This document shows positions 8,136 to 15,871 of a stretch of 64,000 bases of DNA, one piece after another. Origin of the DNA: Streptomyces sp. L2 (GTDB taxonomy: Bacteria; Actinomycetota; Actinomycetes; Streptomycetales; Streptomycetaceae); NCBI RefSeq assembly GCF_004124325.1, contig NZ_QBDT01000001.1, positions 4,588,001 to 4,652,000 of the forward strand, in the 5' to 3' direction. A program made the position numbers and the translations under genes. The notes below the pieces were generated by a model. The model saw nothing but the letters and a program-made list of their open reading frames with translations, did not search any database and had not been told where the DNA came from. Positions within the stretch are counted from its first letter, which is position 1. Every line of letters begins with the position of its first letter.

Positions 8136-8786
8136 ATGGCAGCGTCGTCGACGCCCGCATCCTGGGCGAAGCCCGCGGAGTCCGCGGTGGCCCGCGGTCC
8201 CGAACCCCGTCAGGACCGGGCCATCAGGACCCGCAACCTCGTCCTGCTCAAGGCCGCCGAGCTGTTCGCCGAGCACGGCTTCAAGGACACCTCGATGAAG
8301 GACGTGGCCGAGCGGGCCGGGATGACCAAGGGCGCCGTCTACCACCACTACCCGTCCAAGGAGTCCCTCGCGGTGGCGGTCGTCGAGGCCCACTACGGCC
8401 GCTGGCCCACCCTGCTGGAGGAAGCCCAGCGCCGGGGGCTCGGGCCCATGGACACGCTGGTGGCGATGTTCGACGGGTGCGCGGAGGCGTTCCACGGGGA
8501 CACCATCGTGCAGGGCGGGGCGCGGCTGCAGATCGAGCGGTCCCTGATCGACGTGCCGCTGCCGACGCCGTACGTCGGCTGGACGGAGCTGGCGACCGAC
8601 CTGTTCGGCAAGGCCGCGCAGGCCGGCGAACTGCGCGAGGGCGTCGACCCGGGGTCGGCGGCCCGCACCCTGGTGGCCGCCTTCTTCGGTCTCCAGCACA
8701 TCTCCGACACCCTCACCCGCCGCCGGGACCTGCTCGAACGCTGGGCGGAGATGCGGGAGTTGCTGCTTTACGCCGTCCGTGCCTGA
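8136..8786 (+). CDS. TetR-family gamma-butyrolactone receptor homologue
   Basis: A 216-residue TetR protein transcribed divergently from the AfsA homologue. The HTH reads AELFAEHGFKDTSMKDVAER then AGMTKGAVYHHYPSKESLAV; the C-terminal domain contains WTELATDLFGKAAQAGELRE and a FFGLQHISDTLTRR helix. HTH sequence and location point to a GBL receptor or pseudo-receptor; this is the second TetR of the island. An Ala-rich segment of about 25 residues precedes the HTH. ATG 8136 follows GAGAGGCAG. Which of the two TetR proteins senses the ligand cannot be told from sequence. Confidence 0.88.
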   Translation: MAASSTPASWAKPAESAVARGPEPRQDRAIRTRNLVLLKAAELFAEHGFKDTSMKDVAERAGMTKGAVYHHYPSKESLAVAVVEAHYGRWPTLLEEAQRRGLGPMDTLVAMFDGCAEAFHGDTIVQGGARLQIERSLIDVPLPTPYVGWTELATDLFGKAAQAGELREGVDPGSAARTLVAAFFGLQHISDTLTRRRDLLERWAEMRELLLYAVRA

Positions 8787-8864
8787 GCTGCCGGCGCCCG
8801 GTACGGCTGCTGCGCCCGCACCGGCTCACGATGACCCGTACCCCCCGAGAGGACGTCCCGGACC

Positions 8865-9233
8865 ATGATCGTCGGAGTCGGCATCGACGTGGCCGACACA
8901 GCGCGCTTCGAGGAGTCGCTGGGCCGTACGCCGGGCCTGCTGACCCGCGTCTTCACGCCCGCCGAACGGCTCACCCCGCACGGCGAGCCGCGCGGCCCCG
9001 CCTCGCTCGCCGCGCGCTTCGCCGCCAAGGAGGCGGTGTCCAAGGCCCTCGGGGCGCCTCCCGGGCTGCTCTGGACGGACGCGGAGGTGCTCACCGACGA
9101 CACCGGCCGGCCCCGGCTCGCCGTCCGCGGCACCGTCGCCGCCCGCGCCGCGGAACTCGGCGTCACCGGCTGGCACCTCTCGCTCAGCCACGACGCGGGT
9201 ATCGCCTCGGCGGTGGTGATAGCGGAGGGCTGA
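8865..9233 (+). CDS. acpS: Holo-[acyl-carrier-protein] synthase (AcpS)
   Basis: A 122-residue AcpS. It has the two diagnostic motifs: [11 protein letters not shown] at the N-terminus and [13 protein letters not shown] at about residues 55-67. The enzyme transfers 4'-phosphopantetheine from CoA to the conserved serine of acyl carrier proteins; in Streptomyces AcpS serves fatty-acid synthesis and often type II PKS ACPs. ATG 8865 follows GAGAGGACG. It is 78 bases downstream of the TetR gene and may share its transcript. A second, Sfp-type transferase occurs at 30900-31835. Confidence 0.95.
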   Translation: MIVGVGIDVADTARFEESLGRTPGLLTRVFTPAERLTPHGEPRGPASLAARFAAKEAVSKALGAPPGLLWTDAEVLTDDTGRPRLAVRGTVAARAAELGVTGWHLSLSHDAGIASAVVIAEG

Positions 9234-9465
9234 ACTCCACGAGGCGCTGACGCGGTGCTGACGCGGTGCCGACGCCGGACCGACTGACGCCGGACTGACC
9301 CGTCGCTGACACGATGCTGACGCGGGCGTGCAGCAAGGTGGCGGCGGAGCGAACGATTCCGGCCATGCGGTGGTGAGAGATTCATGGCGTCGGGGAGAAC
9401 GCCCCGGCCGCCGGGGCAACCCGGACCCACCCCTGCCGAACCCCAGTCGAACCGGAGTCATCGCC

Positions 9466-9735
9466 ATGTCCGTTCGTGCCAAGCAGAACGTCGCCGCCGC
9501 GCTCATCGGTCTCGTCGCCGCCACCGCCGTGGCCACCACCGCACACTTCCAGCCGTCCCTCGCGTCCCACTTGAGCGGCGCCTCCGCCACGGCGACCCCG
9601 GACAGCAACGGCTGGCAGCTCACCCCCGACAGCAACGGCTGGCAGACCCTCGCCGACGGCAACGGCTGGCAGACGGCGCCGGGCGCCAGCAACGGCTGGC
9701 AGGCCACCCCGGCCGCCGGCAACGGCTGGCAGTGA
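9466..9735 (+). CDS. Small secreted protein with five NGWQ repeats
   Basis: An 89-residue protein with a Sec-type signal peptide (positively charged N-terminus MSVRAKQ, then a hydrophobic stretch AAALIGLVAATAVATTA) and a mature part almost entirely made of five copies of [S/G]NGWQ spaced by 4-7 residues (LTP, TLAD, TAPGA, ATPAA), ending exactly on the last NGWQ. No enzyme domain is visible. The 232-bp region before it contains degenerate CTGACGC-type repeats (9240-9330). A structural, cell-wall binding or signalling role is possible, but function is unknown. Confidence 0.8.
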   Translation: MSVRAKQNVAAALIGLVAATAVATTAHFQPSLASHLSGASATATPDSNGWQLTPDSNGWQTLADGNGWQTAPGASNGWQATPAAGNGWQ

Positions 9736-10045
9736 GCGCTCGCCCTGGCTCCCTTGCCGAGGCCGAGGGTCCGTCTACGCGTCAAGCTCTGGCCGACAGC
9801 GGCACGGCCGTCGCGCGCACCACGAGTGGATGGGCTGGGCACGCCGCTGACGCCGGAGCGCACGGCAAGGGACATGACCCTTCACCGAATCCGGCACCTG
9901 GTCCGAAGCGAGCCCAGGCCGCCCACGAGCAGGGGCTCGGGTCCAGGACCCGTGCGGGCTCACTCCCGCCCGATGGGATCATGTGCCCGTGGGGGGCGGG
10001 GCCGGGGAGCGGGACATGCCTTCCGCGGTCCCTACCGGATCTTCC
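9736..10045. other. Gene-free interval containing the second copy of a 24-bp repeat
   Basis: About 310 bases between the NGWQ protein and the GNAT gene. No convincing coding sequence was found. The 24 bases at 9965-9988 are identical to 1659-1682, followed by a short open stretch without similarity to any protein. Confidence 0.6.
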
Positions 10046-10531
10046 CTACAGCCCCTTCGCGAAGCAGCGGCTGTCCTCGTGGAAGCGGTAGTACCCGAAC
10101 TTCACGCAGGGCTCGTAGCCGCAGGACTCGTACAGGGCGATGGCCTCCGGCTGTTTGGTGCCGGTCTCCAGGACCATGCGGGCCCGGCCCGCCGCGCGGG
10201 CGTCCTCCTCCAGTGCGGCCAGCATCCGCCGGGCGAGACCCCGGCCGCGCATGTCGGCGACGACGTACATGCGCTTCAGCTCGGCGTCGCCGTCCTCGTT
10301 GCCCTCGTCGTTCGCGTCCTGCCGGCGCCAGCCGCCCGTGGCGACGGGCCGGTCGGCCTCGTCGTAGGCGATCAGATACGTCCCGTTCGGCGCCTGGAAG
10401 TCCGACGGGTCCAGCTCGGTGGCGTCGCCGCCGTCGCCGTACCGCTCGTGGTACTCGGCCTGTACCTCGTCGTTGAGCTTGACGGCGTCGGGGTGGTCGA
10501 AGGGGACACGGCGAAAGTTCACGCCGTTCAT
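10046..10531 (-). CDS. GNAT-family N-acetyltransferase
   Basis: A 161-residue protein with the GNAT fold. The acetyl-CoA pyrophosphate loop is visible as VVADMRGRGLARRMLAALEE (motif A), preceded by the strand AELKRMY and followed by ARMVLETGTKQPEAIALYES, typical of small-molecule GNATs. The substrate cannot be predicted. Start ATG 10531 gives MNGVNFRRVPFDHPDAV; a longer upstream frame is low-complexity and is rejected. Confidence 0.9.
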   Translation of the reverse strand: MNGVNFRRVPFDHPDAVKLNDEVQAEYHERYGDGGDATELDPSDFQAPNGTYLIAYDEADRPVATGGWRRQDANDEGNEDGDAELKRMYVVADMRGRGLARRMLAALEEDARAAGRARMVLETGTKQPEAIALYESCGYEPCVKFGYYRFHEDSRCFAKGL

Positions 10532-10623
10532 CGTACGTATCCGTGGGCACTGCCTTCTCCGGGGCCGGGTGGCCGCCGTGCCCCCGCTTCCCGAGGGAGA
10601 AGGGAGACACGGCGGGCGGCCGG

Positions 10624-10821
10624 CTACCGCTTCCTGTGGCGTGCGCAGCGGGGGCAGCGGCAGGGTGGCCACGACAGTGGGTCCAGAAGCCAGTCAGGAG
10701 CGCCGTCGCCGTCGTAGGAGCGTTCCTCGGTTCTGCCGACCTGACGCCCGTCAGTGGTGATCCGGTAGGTGCTGATCGTCAGGCGGGACGTGCCCGGTTC
10801 GGGCGGGATTCCGGCGTTCAC
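10624..10821 (-). CDS. Small hypothetical protein, last gene of a coupled trio
   Basis: 65 residues from a GTG that overlaps the stop of the preceding 33-residue frame (GTGA). The sequence contains TSRLTISTYRITTDGRQVGR and ends in a Cys/basic segment (WPPCRCPRCARHRKR), suggesting metal or nucleic-acid binding, but no family is recognised. It belongs to a small cassette controlled with the divergent GntR gene at 11420. Confidence 0.6.
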   Translation of the reverse strand: MNAGIPPEPGTSRLTISTYRITTDGRQVGRTEERSYDGDGAPDWLLDPLSWPPCRCPRCARHRKR

Positions 10822-10919
10822 GCCTCGCCTCCCCCGGGCCGGTGACACGGGCAGCCGCAGCGGGCTGTCAACAGCGGGCGCGTGGAGTCGAACTTCGCGC
10901 GCCCGGGTGAGGCGCGCAT
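10818..10919 (-). CDS. Very small Cys-containing hypothetical ORF (33 aa)
   Basis: 33 residues, too short for usual gene callers. Its ATG overlaps the stop of the 108-residue gene (ATGA) and its stop overlaps the next start (GTGA), which is the main evidence that it is translated. It contains TARCGCPCHRPGGGEA, three Cys and one His close together. Function unknown. Confidence 0.5.
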   Translation of the reverse strand: MRASPGRAKFDSTRPLLTARCGCPCHRPGGGEA

Positions 10920-11245
10920 CAGGCGGCCCTCCTCGCGCCGATCACGTGCCGGTCCAGGTCGATGCCGAAGTCGGCGGCGATGACGAGGGTGAGCCGCCGG
11001 CGACGCTGCCGTGCGCGTTCTCGTGCGTGCTCGCAAGCGAGGACGTAGGGGCGTACGAGGGCTGCCGCCGTACCGTCGAGCGGGGTGTCCGCGCCGTAGG
11101 GGGAGCGCGGGAGGGAGAGCATGGCGGTACCGGCGTGGACGTCGGCGGCGTACGGGGTGTGGGCGCGGGTGGTTGCTCGTCGCTGCCCGGTACCGGGCAG
11201 CAGCAGGTTCAGCGCCCATAGAAGGAACGCGTGGATAATGCTCAC
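10919..11245 (-). CDS. Hypothetical protein with N-terminal hydrophobic segment
   Basis: 108 residues from GTG 11245, preceded by GAGGAG at 9-base spacing. Residues 2-18 (IIHAFLLWALNLLLPGTG) form a hydrophobic, possibly membrane-anchoring segment; the remainder is hydrophilic, with an Arg-rich stretch (ARERARQRRRR) and a C-terminal LTLVIAADFGIDLDRHVIGA. No function is recognised. It is first gene of the trio 11245-10624, divergent from the GntR regulator, with an inverted-repeat operator between them. Confidence 0.65.
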   Translation of the reverse strand: MSIIHAFLLWALNLLLPGTGQRRATTRAHTPYAADVHAGTAMLSLPRSPYGADTPLDGTAAALVRPYVLACEHARERARQRRRRLTLVIAADFGIDLDRHVIGARRAA

Positions 11246-11340
11246 TGTCGTCAGCTCCTCTGAAGCTGGTGGCCATGCCCCCGGGCCGTTCCAGCGGCCG
11301 CGGGGGTCCTTGCTTTCACGCTAGCCCTCTGCGGGAGCCC

Positions 11341-11385
11341 TTGTCTACCTATGTATAGGAGACTGCCCTGTATGTAGGTGGACAA
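11341..11385. promoter_or_regulatory. 18-bp imperfect inverted repeat, likely GntR operator
   Basis: Arms 11341-11358 (starts TTGTCTACCTATG) and 11368-11385 (ends TAGGTGGACAA) match at 14 of 18 positions, with a 9-bp spacer. It lies between the divergent GntR gene (11420) and the small-protein trio (11245), in an AT-richer promoter segment. Confidence 0.65.
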
Positions 11386-11419
11386 GCGTGCCTGTCCCTG
11401 GATGCATACGGTCAGGTGT

Positions 11420-11698
11420 ATGGGTGAGATCGACTACGGCTCGTACATCCCGCCGTACCAGCAGATCGCGGCGGAGATCATTGCTGACATCAAGCGTGGG
11501 GTGCTTCAGCCGGGCCGGGCGATTCCGTCCGAACCTCAGCTCGTGCAGCGCTATGGCGTAGCCCGCGCGACGGCCCGCCGCGCCGTGGCCTACCTCCGTG
11601 ACCAAGGGTACGTATTCACGATCGCGCATCGGGGCAGTTACGTTTCCCTCGACCTCGACGAGCGTGGCCTGCTCGGAGACTCGGCGAAGGGCGACTAG
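11420..11698 (+). CDS. GntR-family transcriptional regulator (DNA-binding domain only)
   Basis: 92 residues comprising essentially a GntR winged-helix domain: YQQIAAEIIADIKRGVLQPG, IPSEPQLVQRYGVARATARR and the wing GYVFTIAHRGSYV. There is no effector domain, so it is an HTH-only GntR of the kind common next to small-protein cassettes in Streptomyces. ATG 11420 is preferred because AGG precedes it and the GntR homology starts right after; an upstream ATG at 11378 would add 14 residues. It probably controls itself and the divergent trio. Confidence 0.88.
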   Translation: MGEIDYGSYIPPYQQIAAEIIADIKRGVLQPGRAIPSEPQLVQRYGVARATARRAVAYLRDQGYVFTIAHRGSYVSLDLDERGLLGDSAKGD

Positions 11699-11756
11699 CC
11701 CGCGCTTCACCGCCCTGTGTCCAGGGGGCGGCTTCCCCGGCCGGTATCGTGCCCGG

Positions 11757-12563
11757 GTGCTGACTGTGACCTCTGTGAACGTGAATGGGCTGCGGGCCGC
11801 CGCGAAGAAGGGCTTCGTGGAGTGGCTGGCGACGACGCAGGCCGGCGTGGTGTGCCTGCAGGAGGTCCGCGCGGAGCCGCACCAGCTGCCCGAGGGCGTG
11901 CGGCAGCCCGACGGCTGGCACGTCGTGCACGCGCCCGCCGCCGCCAAGGGCCGGGCCGGCGTCTCCCTCTACACCCGCCGCGAGCCCGACCGCGTCCGGG
12001 TAGGCTTCGGCTCGCCTGAGTTCGACGGCAGCGGCCGCTACGTCGAGGCCGACCTGCCGGGTGTGACGGTCGCCTCCCTCTACCTGCCCTCCGGCGAGGT
12101 CGGCACCGAGCGGCAGGACGAGAAGGTCCGCTTCATGGACGCCTTCCTCGTCCACCTGAAGGAGCTGCGCGCACGCGCCGCCGCCGACGGCCGCGAGGTC
12201 GTGGTCTGCGGCGACTGGAACATCGCCCACCAGCAGGCCGACCTGAAGAACTGGCGCGGCAACACCAAGAACTCCGGGTTCCTCCCCGAGGAGCGCGCCT
12301 GGCTGAGCCGCGTCCTCGACCCCGCGGACGGCGGCTACGTCGACGTCGTACGCGCCCTGCACCCGGACACGGAGGGGCCGTACACGTGGTGGTCGTACCG
12401 GGGGCGCGCCTTCGACAACGACGCGGGTTGGCGGATCGACCTCGCCGTGGCGACCCCCGGGCTCGCCGGCCGGGCGGTGAAGGCGGTCGTCGAGCGGGCC
12501 GCCACGCATGCCGAGCGCTGGTCGGACCACGCTCCGGTGACGGTCGTCTACGACCGGCCTTGA
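11757..12563 (+). CDS. xthA: Exodeoxyribonuclease III / AP endonuclease
   Basis: 268 residues of the exonuclease III (EEP) family. Visible catalytic motifs: VTSVNVNGLRAAAKKG, the metal-binding glutamate in VCLQEVRAE, VVCGDWNIAHQQADLKNWRG, and the C-terminal WRIDLAVATPGLA ... ERWSDHAPV with the catalytic Asp-His pair. It repairs abasic DNA. Translation starts at a GTG (11757) just before the first strand; no ATG precedes the conserved region nearby. Confidence 0.95.
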   Translation: MLTVTSVNVNGLRAAAKKGFVEWLATTQAGVVCLQEVRAEPHQLPEGVRQPDGWHVVHAPAAAKGRAGVSLYTRREPDRVRVGFGSPEFDGSGRYVEADLPGVTVASLYLPSGEVGTERQDEKVRFMDAFLVHLKELRARAAADGREVVVCGDWNIAHQQADLKNWRGNTKNSGFLPEERAWLSRVLDPADGGYVDVVRALHPDTEGPYTWWSYRGRAFDNDAGWRIDLAVATPGLAGRAVKAVVERAATHAERWSDHAPVTVVYDRP

Positions 12564-12574
12564 GGCCCCGGGAT

Positions 12575-13240
12575 TCAGTCCCGCTTGCTCAGGCGGCGGT
12601 CCAGGGCCAGGGAGATCTCCGCCTCGACCACGCTGCGGGCCAGGGGGCGCAGGCGTTGGAGGTCCTCCTCGGGGGAGTGGCGGAGAATGAGGTCGGCGAA
12701 GAGGGCGGCCATCGCGTCGGCGTGTTCGCGGACGCGGGCGCCGGCCGTGAGGACCTCGGCGAGCGGGATGCCCTCGCGGACGAGTGCGGAGGAGACGTCC
12801 AGCAGGCGGCGGCTGATGTGGACGATCTCGTCGCCGTCGGTGCCCAGGTACCCCAGCTCCATCGCGGCGGCCAGGTTCTCCGGGGTGACCTCGCCCTCGA
12901 AGCGGGCGGCGAGTTCCTCGGGGGTGAGGCGGACCGGCTCCTCCTCGGTGGGGGTGCCGACGCCGAGCAGGTCGGCGACGTCGCGGCCCTGGTCGAGGGC
13001 CTCCGCCAGCTCGGCGATGCCGTTCAGGGTGTGGCCGCGCTCCAGCAGGGCGGCGATGGTGCGCAGGCGGGCCAGGTGATGCTCGTCGTACCAGGCGATA
13101 CGGCCCTCGCGGCGGGGCGGCGGGATCAGCTTGCGCTCGCGGTAGAAGCGCAGGGTGCGCACGGTGATGCCGGCCAGGCGGGCCAGTTCCTCCATGCGGT
13201 ACTCGCGCCGGGCCTCGGGACGTCCTGCCTCTTCTGCCAC
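12575..13240 (-). CDS. MerR-family transcriptional regulator
   Basis: 221 residues. The N-terminal MerR winged helix is clear (YRMEELARLAGITVRTLRFY and the ARLRTIAALLERGHTLNGIA helices). The C-terminal part is long and all-alpha with no Cys-rich metal site, so an organic ligand is more likely than a metal. ATG 13195 (MEELARLAG) is an alternative start 15 codons in. It is divergent from the monooxygenase operon at 13371 and is its likely regulator. Confidence 0.9.
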   Translation of the reverse strand: MAEEAGRPEARREYRMEELARLAGITVRTLRFYRERKLIPPPRREGRIAWYDEHHLARLRTIAALLERGHTLNGIAELAEALDQGRDVADLLGVGTPTEEEPVRLTPEELAARFEGEVTPENLAAAMELGYLGTDGDEIVHISRRLLDVSSALVREGIPLAEVLTAGARVREHADAMAALFADLILRHSPEEDLQRLRPLARSVVEAEISLALDRRLSKRD

Positions 13241-13324
13241 GCCCGAAGCCTATGTTGTACCGCCGGTAACTTCTGTGCCGCACCCCCTACCGCTCGGTAC
13301 GCCGCTGCTCTACAGTCCCATTGC

Positions 13325-13340
13325 GCCAGTGTTCACTGGC
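13325..13340. promoter_or_regulatory. Perfect palindrome GCCAGTG-TT-CACTGGC
   Basis: A perfect 7-2-7 inverted repeat in the 130-bp region between the divergent MerR gene and the Baeyer-Villiger-type monooxygenase (start 13371). Position and symmetry fit an operator; whether MerR or another dimeric repressor uses it is unknown. Confidence 0.6.
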
Positions 13341-13370
13341 AGAGTCCTAGTGAGGCGTGGAGGCTTCGGC

Positions 13371-14924
13371 ATGGCCCAGCACGAGCATGTACGGGTGGCG
13401 GTGATCGGGTCCGGATTCGGCGGGCTGGGAGCCGCCGTGCGGCTGCGCCGCGAGGGGATCACCGACTTCGTCGTCCTGGAGCGGGCCGACAGCGTCGGCG
13501 GCACCTGGCGTGACAACAGCTACCCCGGGTGCGCCTGCGACGTACCCTCCCACCTGTACTCCTTCTCCTTCGCGCCCAACCCCGAGTGGCCCCGCACGTT
13601 CTCCGGGCAGCGGCACATCCGCGCCTACCTGGAGCACGTCGCCGACGTCTTCGGGCTGCGCCCGCACATCCGCTTCGACTCCGAGGTCAAGCTGATGCGC
13701 TGGGACGCCGAGCAGCTGCGCTGGGAGATCGAGACCGCGAGCGGGTCCCTCACCGCCGATGTCGTCGTCTCCGCGACCGGGCCGCTGTCCGATCCGAAGG
13801 TCCCCGAGATCCCCGGCCTGGACTCCTTCCCCGGCAAGGTGTTCCACTCCGCCCGCTGGGACCACGACTACGACCTCGCCGGCAAGCGCGTCGCCATGGT
13901 CGGCACCGGCGCCTCCGCCATCCAGATCGTGCCCGCCATCCAGCCCGAGGTCGGCCGCCTCACCCTCTTCCAGCGCACCCCGCCCTGGGTGATGCCCCGC
14001 GCGGACCGCGCCATCAGCGGCGGCGAGCGGTGGCTGCACCGCACGGTGCCCTTCACCACCCAGGCCCGGCGCGGACTGCTCTGGGGCATCCGCGAACTCC
14101 AGGTGCAGGCGTTCACCAAGCGCCCCGACGAACTCGGCCTCATCGAGAAGCTCGCCCTGCGCAACATGGGCCGCGCGATCAAGGACCCGGCCCTGCGCGC
14201 CAAGCTGACCCCGGACTACCGCATCGGCTGCAAGCGGATCCTGCTCTCCAGCACCTACTACCCGGCGCTGGCCAGGCCCAACGTGGACGTCGTCGCGAGC
14301 GGGCTCAGCGAGATCCGCGGCTCGACCGTCGTCGCCGCCGACGGCACCGAGGCCGAGGTCGACGCGATCATCTTCGGCACCGGCTTCCACGTCACGGACA
14401 TGCCGATCGCCGAGCGCGTGGTCGGCGCCGACGACAGCACCCTCGCCGAGTCCTGGAAGGGCGGCATGCAGGCGCTGCGCGGCGCCTCGGCCGCCGGGTT
14501 CCCGAACTGGATGACGATCATCGGGCCCAACACCGGCCTCGGGAACTCCTCCATGATCCTGATGATCGAGTCCCAGCTGAACTACATGGCCGACTATCTG
14601 CGGCAACTGGACGTTCTCGGCGGTCGTACGGCCCTCGATGCCCGGCCGGCGGCCGTCGAGGACTGGAACCACCGGGTGCAGGAGCGGATGAAGCGGACCG
14701 TGTGGAACACCGGCGGCTGCACCAGCTGGTACCTCGACGCCAGCGGCCGCAACACCACCATCTGGCCCGGTACGACGACGGAGTTCCGGCGCGCGACCCG
14801 GAGGGTGGACCTGGCGGAGTACGAGGTGATCCGGCGGCCCGCCGAGCAGCCGAAGCCGAAGTCGAAGCCGAGTGCCAAGGCGAGTGTGAAGAAGGCCGAG
14901 TCGAAGAGCGAGGCCGCCGCATGA
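13371..14924 (+). CDS. Flavin-containing Baeyer-Villiger-type monooxygenase
   Basis: 517 residues with an N-terminal FAD Rossmann motif (VAVIGSGFGGLGAAVRL), the central NADPH motif (VAMVGTGASAIQIV) and the Baeyer-Villiger signature FPGKVFHSARWD (FxGxxxHxxxW[P/D]). The C-terminal 30 residues are Lys/Pro/Ser-rich (PKPKSKPSAKASVKK), an unusual tail. It inserts oxygen next to a carbonyl or oxidises a heteroatom; substrate unknown. First gene of a coupled operon with an alpha/beta hydrolase and an SDR (both ATGA overlaps), a set suited to ketone breakdown: oxidation, ester hydrolysis, alcohol oxidation. Confidence 0.92.
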   Translation: MAQHEHVRVAVIGSGFGGLGAAVRLRREGITDFVVLERADSVGGTWRDNSYPGCACDVPSHLYSFSFAPNPEWPRTFSGQRHIRAYLEHVADVFGLRPHIRFDSEVKLMRWDAEQLRWEIETASGSLTADVVVSATGPLSDPKVPEIPGLDSFPGKVFHSARWDHDYDLAGKRVAMVGTGASAIQIVPAIQPEVGRLTLFQRTPPWVMPRADRAISGGERWLHRTVPFTTQARRGLLWGIRELQVQAFTKRPDELGLIEKLALRNMGRAIKDPALRAKLTPDYRIGCKRILLSSTYYPALARPNVDVVASGLSEIRGSTVVAADGTEAEVDAIIFGTGFHVTDMPIAERVVGADDSTLAESWKGGMQALRGASAAGFPNWMTIIGPNTGLGNSSMILMIESQLNYMADYLRQLDVLGGRTALDARPAAVEDWNHRVQERMKRTVWNTGGCTSWYLDASGRNTTIWPGTTTEFRRATRRVDLAEYEVIRRPAEQPKPKSKPSAKASVKKAESKSEAAA

Positions 14925-15871
14925 GCAGGAGCAGCAGCAGCCGTACCGCATCCGTCACCAGCGGTCCCTACGCCCCGCCCACCCCCGCCCGGGTCCTGAC
15001 CGTCGAGTCCGTCGACGGCGCCCGGCTGCACGTCGAGGAGCACGGACCCGACGACGCGCCCCCGGTCGTCCTCTCCCACGGCTGGACCTGTTCCACCGCG
15101 TTCTGGGCCGCGCAGATCAGGGGCCTGGCGGCCGACCACCGGGTCATCGCCTACGACCAGCGGGGCCACGGACGCAGCCCCGTGAGCCACGCCTGCACCA
15201 CCGAGGCCCTGGCCGACGACCTGGAGGCCGTGCTCGCCGCGACCCTCACCCCCGGCGAGAAGGCCCTGGTCGTCGGGCACTCCATGGGCGGCATGACCGT
15301 CATGGCCGCCGCCGAACGCCCCCTGTTCCGGTCCCACGCCGCCGCCGTCCTGCTGTGCAGCACCGGCAGTTCGCGGCTGGTCGCCGAGTCCCGGGTCGTC
15401 CCGCTGCCGGCCGGGCGGGCGCGCACCTGGATCACCGAGCGCATCCTCGGCTCGCGCGCCCCGCTCGGCCCGGTCACGCCCGTCGCACTGCGCGTCCTGA
15501 AGTACGGGACCATGGGCGCGGGTTCGGCCCCGCACATGGTGGAGGCCTGCGCGCGGATCGTGCACGCCTGCCCGCGCGCCGCGCGCCACGCCTGGTCGCG
15601 GGTGCTCTCCGCGCTCGATCTCGACCACGGCGTACGGGAGTTGCGCGTGCCGACGGCGATCGTGCACGGCGCGGTCGACCGGCTGACGCCCCCGGTGCAC
15701 GCCCGCGCCCTGGCCGCCGCGCTGCCCCAGTGCGTCGGCCTGACCGAGCTGACCGGCGTCGGCCACATGACGCCGGTCGAGGCTCCCGAGAAGGTGACCG
15801 GCCGGATCCGGGAACTCGTCACCACATACGTCACGGGGGGCACCCCCGCGCAGATCAAGGAGGGCGCATGA
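14921..15871 (+). CDS. Alpha/beta hydrolase
   Basis: 316 residues of the alpha/beta hydrolase fold. Oxyanion segment VVLSHGWTCSTAFW, then VIAYDQRGHGRS, nucleophile elbow VVGHSMGGMTVM (Ser), and the acid/base part AIVHGAVDRLTPP ... ELTGVGHMTPVE. Translationally coupled (ATGA) to the preceding monooxygenase and to the following SDR. A likely job is hydrolysis of the ester or lactone formed by the monooxygenase (inference). Confidence 0.92.
   Translation: MSRSSSSRTASVTSGPYAPPTPARVLTVESVDGARLHVEEHGPDDAPPVVLSHGWTCSTAFWAAQIRGLAADHRVIAYDQRGHGRSPVSHACTTEALADDLEAVLAATLTPGEKALVVGHSMGGMTVMAAAERPLFRSHAAAVLLCSTGSSRLVAESRVVPLPAGRARTWITERILGSRAPLGPVTPVALRVLKYGTMGAGSAPHMVEACARIVHACPRAARHAWSRVLSALDLDHGVRELRVPTAIVHGAVDRLTPPVHARALAAALPQCVGLTELTGVGHMTPVEAPEKVTGRIRELVTTYVTGGTPAQIKEGA

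Noticed and set aside
9466..9735. NGWQ protein as a classic modified RiPP precursor
   Set aside because: It has a Sec signal peptide rather than a RiPP leader and no modifying enzyme next to it; kept only as a secreted repeat protein.
13251..13270. GTTGTACCGCCGGTAAC as MerR operator
   Set aside because: Symmetry is only partial and no -35/-10 pair with long spacer could be placed with confidence.
13529..15871. Very long frame overlapping the monooxygenase and continuing into the hydrolase
   Set aside because: Only the part from ATG 14921 is real protein; the upstream portion is Arg/Pro-rich out-of-frame reading of the monooxygenase gene.
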